Source of the DNA: Hydrogenophaga pseudoflava
GTDB lineage: Bacteria; Pseudomonadota; Gammaproteobacteria; Burkholderiales; Burkholderiaceae_C
Direction: 5' to 3'
NCBI RefSeq assembly: GCF_031020795.1
Contig: NZ_JAVHJP010000003.1
Coordinates: 55,408-119,407, forward strand
Length of the DNA stretch: 64,000 nucleotides
Below are positions 61,711 through 64,000 of the stretch, piece by piece; positions within the stretch are counted from its first letter, which is position 1; each line of letters opens with the position of its first letter. Below the pieces are notes generated by a model. It did not search any database, was not told the origin of the DNA, and saw only the letters and a program-made list of their open reading frames with translations. Made by a program: the position numbers and the translations under genes.

Positions 61711-62298
61711 TCAGCCCCCGCGTGCGCCCAGCCTCCCCACCGCCTCCAGCCAGCGCTGCACCCGGCCCGGCTTGGGATGGCTGGCGGGTGCGAACAGGGT
61801 GAACCGGGCGGGCCGCATGCCCACGAAGTGCAGGATCTGCCCGCGCAGCTGCCAGATCAGCGCGTTGCGGTAGAGCAGGCGCAGGAACAGCGGGGGCGTG
61901 TCGGAGGTCACCACCACGTGCGCGCTGCGCCCCGTCAGCAGCGGCCGGGGCATGCCGGTCCAGCTCGGGTGGCGCGTGTCGAAAGCCTGGCCGGGCAGCA
62001 GCGAGCGGTCGAACAGGCCCTTGAGCTTGGCCGGCAGGCCGCCCCACCACATCGGCGTGACCAGCACGAAGTGACCACACCACGCGAGGTCGTCCAGGAA
62101 CTGCTGCAGCGCGGGCTCCAGCGGCTTGGTGGTCTCGTAGCCAGCCCGTCCGAAATCGGCGTCGAAGTCCAGGTCGTGCAGGTGGACCACGCGCAAATCG
62201 TGCCCGGCCTCGCGCGCCGCGTCGGCGTAGCGCTGGGCGAGCGAGCGGCAGAGGGAGGCCGGCGCCGGGTGGCCGTCGAGAACCAGGATGCGGGTCAT
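61711..62298 (-). CDS. Flavodoxin-fold NAD(P)H:quinone oxidoreductase
   Basis: This 195-residue protein has the flavodoxin-like fold of the NQO1/KefF family (ILVLDGHPAPASLCRSLAQRY at the N-terminus, FVLVTPMWWGGLPAKLKGLFDR near residues 76-97). It would reduce quinones or other electrophiles with NAD(P)H and FMN/FAD. It is divergent from a TetR regulator, and three palindromic operators lie between. The ATG at 62296-62298 follows AAGGAGAT. Substrate unknown. Confidence 0.88.
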   Translation of the reverse strand: MTRILVLDGHPAPASLCRSLAQRYADAAREAGHDLRVVHLHDLDFDADFGRAGYETTKPLEPALQQFLDDLAWCGHFVLVTPMWWGGLPAKLKGLFDRSLLPGQAFDTRHPSWTGMPRPLLTGRSAHVVVTSDTPPLFLRLLYRNALIWQLRGQILHFVGMRPARFTLFAPASHPKPGRVQRWLEAVGRLGARGG

Positions 62299-62316
62299 GG
62301 GTGATCTCCTTTGAAA

Positions 62317-62380
62317 TTGACCATGGTCAAATTCAATCACAAGTATTGACCATGGTCAATTTAAATTTGACTGCGGTCAA
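62317..62380. promoter_or_regulatory. Three TetR operators in the quinone reductase promoter
   Basis: TTGACCATGGTCAA occurs as a perfect palindrome at 62317-62330 and again at 62346-62359; a variant TTGACTGCGGTCAA is at 62367-62380. On the minus strand the middle copy contains a -35 TTGACC, 17 bases from a -10-like TTGAAT, and the first copy covers the start-site region. Bound repressor would block the quinone reductase gene and probably the TetR gene. Confidence 0.85.
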
Positions 62381-62401
62381 CGCCTGCGGCACAGTCCTGC
62401 C

Positions 62402-62992
62402 ATGCGCAAAGCCGTCCAGCAGAGAACCCTTGAAACGCGGGCCCGCCTGACCGAGGTGGCCCAGGCCCTGGTGAACGAAAAAGGCTTCGAGGCCTTGCGC
62501 ATCGACGAGGTGGTGCAGCGCGCCGGAGTCGCCAAGGGCACCTTCTTCGCCCACTTCACCGACAAGGACGAGCTGATGGACCTGCTCATCGGCGAGCGCA
62601 TCAACGCCCAGCTCGACCGCATGGCCGCCGCCGCCCCGCCCCGCAACGCCGAACAGCTCGCACGGCGCCTGATGCCACTGCTGGAACTGATGGCGTTGGA
62701 GCGTTACGTGTTCGACGTGATCCTGCGCCGTTCGGGTGCGGCTGCGATGGAAGAGATCGGCCCCATCGCCACCACCTTCGAGCGCATGGGCCAGGTCTGG
62801 GGCCCTTGGCTGGCCACCGGCGACTTCCGCCGGGACGTGCCGGTGGAACTGCTGGTCGAAGGCCTGCAGGCCCTGGTGGTGCAGACCCTGGCGCTGCACT
62901 TCTGCGCCCTGCACCAGCACAAGCCCATGAAGGACCGCCTGCTGCCCTACCTGCGGGCCTGGCTGGGTCCGTTCAGCGACACACCGCGCTGA
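62402..62992 (+). CDS. TetR-family repressor
   Basis: This 196-residue repressor has an N-terminal helix-turn-helix (about 20-60, IDEVVQRAGVAKGTFFAHFTDKDEL) and a ligand-binding helical domain. It stands divergent from the quinone reductase gene with three palindromic operators between them, so it very probably represses that gene and itself, and is released by an electrophile or quinone-type ligand. Confidence 0.93.
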   Translation: MRKAVQQRTLETRARLTEVAQALVNEKGFEALRIDEVVQRAGVAKGTFFAHFTDKDELMDLLIGERINAQLDRMAAAAPPRNAEQLARRLMPLLELMALERYVFDVILRRSGAAAMEEIGPIATTFERMGQVWGPWLATGDFRRDVPVELLVEGLQALVVQTLALHFCALHQHKPMKDRLLPYLRAWLGPFSDTPR

Positions 62993-63019
62993 GCCACTGG
63001 CCGCAGCGCCGGGTGCGGC

Positions 63020-63081
63020 CCTCTACGTTCATCCTGTTTTATCCAGTTCAGATAATTATCCAAATCAGCTAACATCAGGAA
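63020..63081 (+). promoter_or_regulatory. A+T-rich promoter region of the ATPase gene
   Basis: This stretch is A+T-rich compared with its surroundings and holds the perfect palindrome GATAATTATC (63051-63060), which contains a -10-like GATAAT. The downstream AGGA is nearly adjacent to the ATG. It has base composition unlike the rest of the window. Confidence 0.5.
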
Positions 63082-64000
63082 ATGACCAGCGACGGCCTCT
63101 TCCACCGCGAAAGCTACGCCGGCCAGATGGCCGGGCAACTGCTCAACCCCGGCCCGCTGGACGAAAGCACGCGGTCGGGCGTGTTCCTTTCGGGCATCCG
63201 CCGGGTGGGCAAGACCACCTTCCTGCGCCAGGATCTGATCCCTGCGCTGGAGGCCCGGGGCGCGCTGGTGATCTATGTGGACCTCTGGGCCGATCCGGCC
63301 AAGAGCCCGTCAGCCCTGGTGCACGAGGCGGTGCGCCAGACCCTGCAGCAGCTGCAGACCAAAGGCTCGTCCCTGCTCAAACGCATCAAGGGGCTCAATG
63401 TCGGCGCGGCCGGGCTCAGCTTCGGCTTCGAGCTGGACAAGGTCGGCGAGCCCGGCGGCACCACGCTCGCCCAGGCCTTCGAGGCGCTGGTCGCGAAGAC
63501 CAGGGCCAACGTCGTGCTCATCGTCGACGAGGTGCAGCAGACCCTGGGCACCGACGAAGGCCAGGCCCTGCTGCACGCGCTCAAGGCGGCGCGCGACGCC
63601 GTCAACGCAAAACCGGGCACGCCGGGCCGCTTCCTCTTCATCGGCACCGGTTCGCACAAGTCCCTGCTGGCCGAGATGACGACCCGGCGCTCGCAGCCCT
63701 TCGCGGGCGCGCTCTCGGCGTCCTACCAGGTGCTCGGCAAGGACTTCGTGCAGTGGCAGCTGGAGCGCATCGGCACCCAGCCCGGCCTGGTCCTGCCCAG
63801 CCTGGACGCCGCGTGGCACGGCTTCCAGACCCTGGGCCACCGGCCGGAGGAACTGCTCAAGGCCCTGCGCCAGCTGCAGCAGGCCCGAGGCACCGACGCG
63901 GACACCGCCTGGCACATCATCTGCGCAACCCTGGCCGGCGCCGCGGCCGACGCCGACCTCAAGGCCTTCGACGACCTGGGCGAACTCGGCAAGGCGGTGT
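63082..64000 (+). CDS. AAA-type ATPase (partial)
   Basis: The first 306 residues of a P-loop ATPase are visible; the gene runs off the window. Walker A is GIRRVGKTT near residue 40 and Walker B is VVLIVDEVQQ near residue 150, with a sensor-like GTGSHKS near 193. This is the arrangement of STAND/AAA_16-like ATPases used as single or toxin- and restriction-linked ATPases. No function can be given. The start is the ATG at 63082; AGGA lies just before it, so initiation may be near-leaderless. Confidence 0.8.
   Translation, partial: MTSDGLFHRESYAGQMAGQLLNPGPLDESTRSGVFLSGIRRVGKTTFLRQDLIPALEARGALVIYVDLWADPAKSPSALVHEAVRQTLQQLQTKGSSLLKRIKGLNVGAAGLSFGFELDKVGEPGGTTLAQAFEALVAKTRANVVLIVDEVQQTLGTDEGQALLHALKAARDAVNAKPGTPGRFLFIGTGSHKSLLAEMTTRRSQPFAGALSASYQVLGKDFVQWQLERIGTQPGLVLPSLDAAWHGFQTLGHRPEELLKALRQLQQARGTDADTAWHIICATLAGAAADADLKAFDDLGELGKAV

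Overview
The window looks like chromosomal DNA from a high-GC betaproteobacterium of the order Burkholderiales, most likely the family Comamonadaceae; a Hydrogenophaga-like facultative autotroph fits best. The basis is very GC-rich coding sequence, dense gene packing with many ATGA-type overlaps, form IA Rubisco genes with cbbQ and cbbO, and a GC-rich intergenic repeat that I recall from that family. I computed no GC content and ran no search, so the genus is an inference. I see no rRNA, tRNA, insertion sequence, prophage or CRISPR array. No gene-free stretch exceeds 300 bases; the longest (about 270 bases, before the ROK regulator) is described as regulatory sites.

Layout. (1) 1-6343: the end of an ornithine cyclodeaminase gene, then cbbO, cbbQ, cbbS and cbbL on the minus strand with cbbR divergent. 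(2) 6330-12882: housekeeping genes (CNNM/CorC-type CBS membrane protein, ApaH, RhlE-like helicase, zinc peptidase, fatty acid desaturase, dCTP deaminase). (3) 12943-28877: a purine locus with guanine deaminase, two BMP-type binding proteins, a complete nucleobase/nucleoside ABC importer, an adenine/adenosine deaminase, a Rieske oxygenase, a LysR regulator and divergent xdhAB. A GT-C glycosyltransferase sits inside it. (4) 28904-31145: an AraC regulator and a class C beta-lactamase-like hydrolase. (5) 31418-38363: a ROK-regulated sugar ABC importer with a TIM-barrel isomerase/lyase-like protein and a Gfo/Idh/MocA dehydrogenase. (6) 38365-46785: an eight-gene acidic amino acid uptake operon with three tandem GltI-type binding proteins, two permeases, an ATPase, a sensor kinase and a sigma-54 activator, headed by a near-perfect -24/-12 promoter. 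(7) 46956-49587: NmrA-like reductase and divergent AraC regulator, PhnA/YjdM and DUF167 proteins. (8) 49559-54695: a five-gene operon (URC1-like GTP cyclohydrolase II paralogue, URC4-like DUF1688 protein, uracil phosphoribosyltransferase, LysE exporter, cytosine deaminase-like hydrolase) that looks like the little-studied URC route of uracil breakdown. (9) 54855-64000: small unknown protein, ketopantoate reductase-like protein, orphan sensor kinase, OmpA-like protein, SbtA-type bicarbonate transporter with a divergent CbbR-type regulator, a quinone reductase/TetR pair with three clear operators, and the start of an AAA-type ATPase.

How the parts work together. Rubisco, its CbbQ/CbbO activase and SbtA form a carbon-fixation module, and the two CbbR-type regulators sit at both ends of the window. 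The purine locus would import purines and deaminate and oxidise them towards urate; the URC operon would handle pyrimidines. The glt operon and the sugar operon each couple an ABC importer to a local regulator, and in both the candidate binding sites can be read in the DNA. The most interesting points are the URC operon, the Rieske oxygenase inside the purine locus, the sigma-54 glt operon with three binding proteins and an internal terminator, and the well-formed operators for the TetR, ROK, AraC and second LysR regulators.
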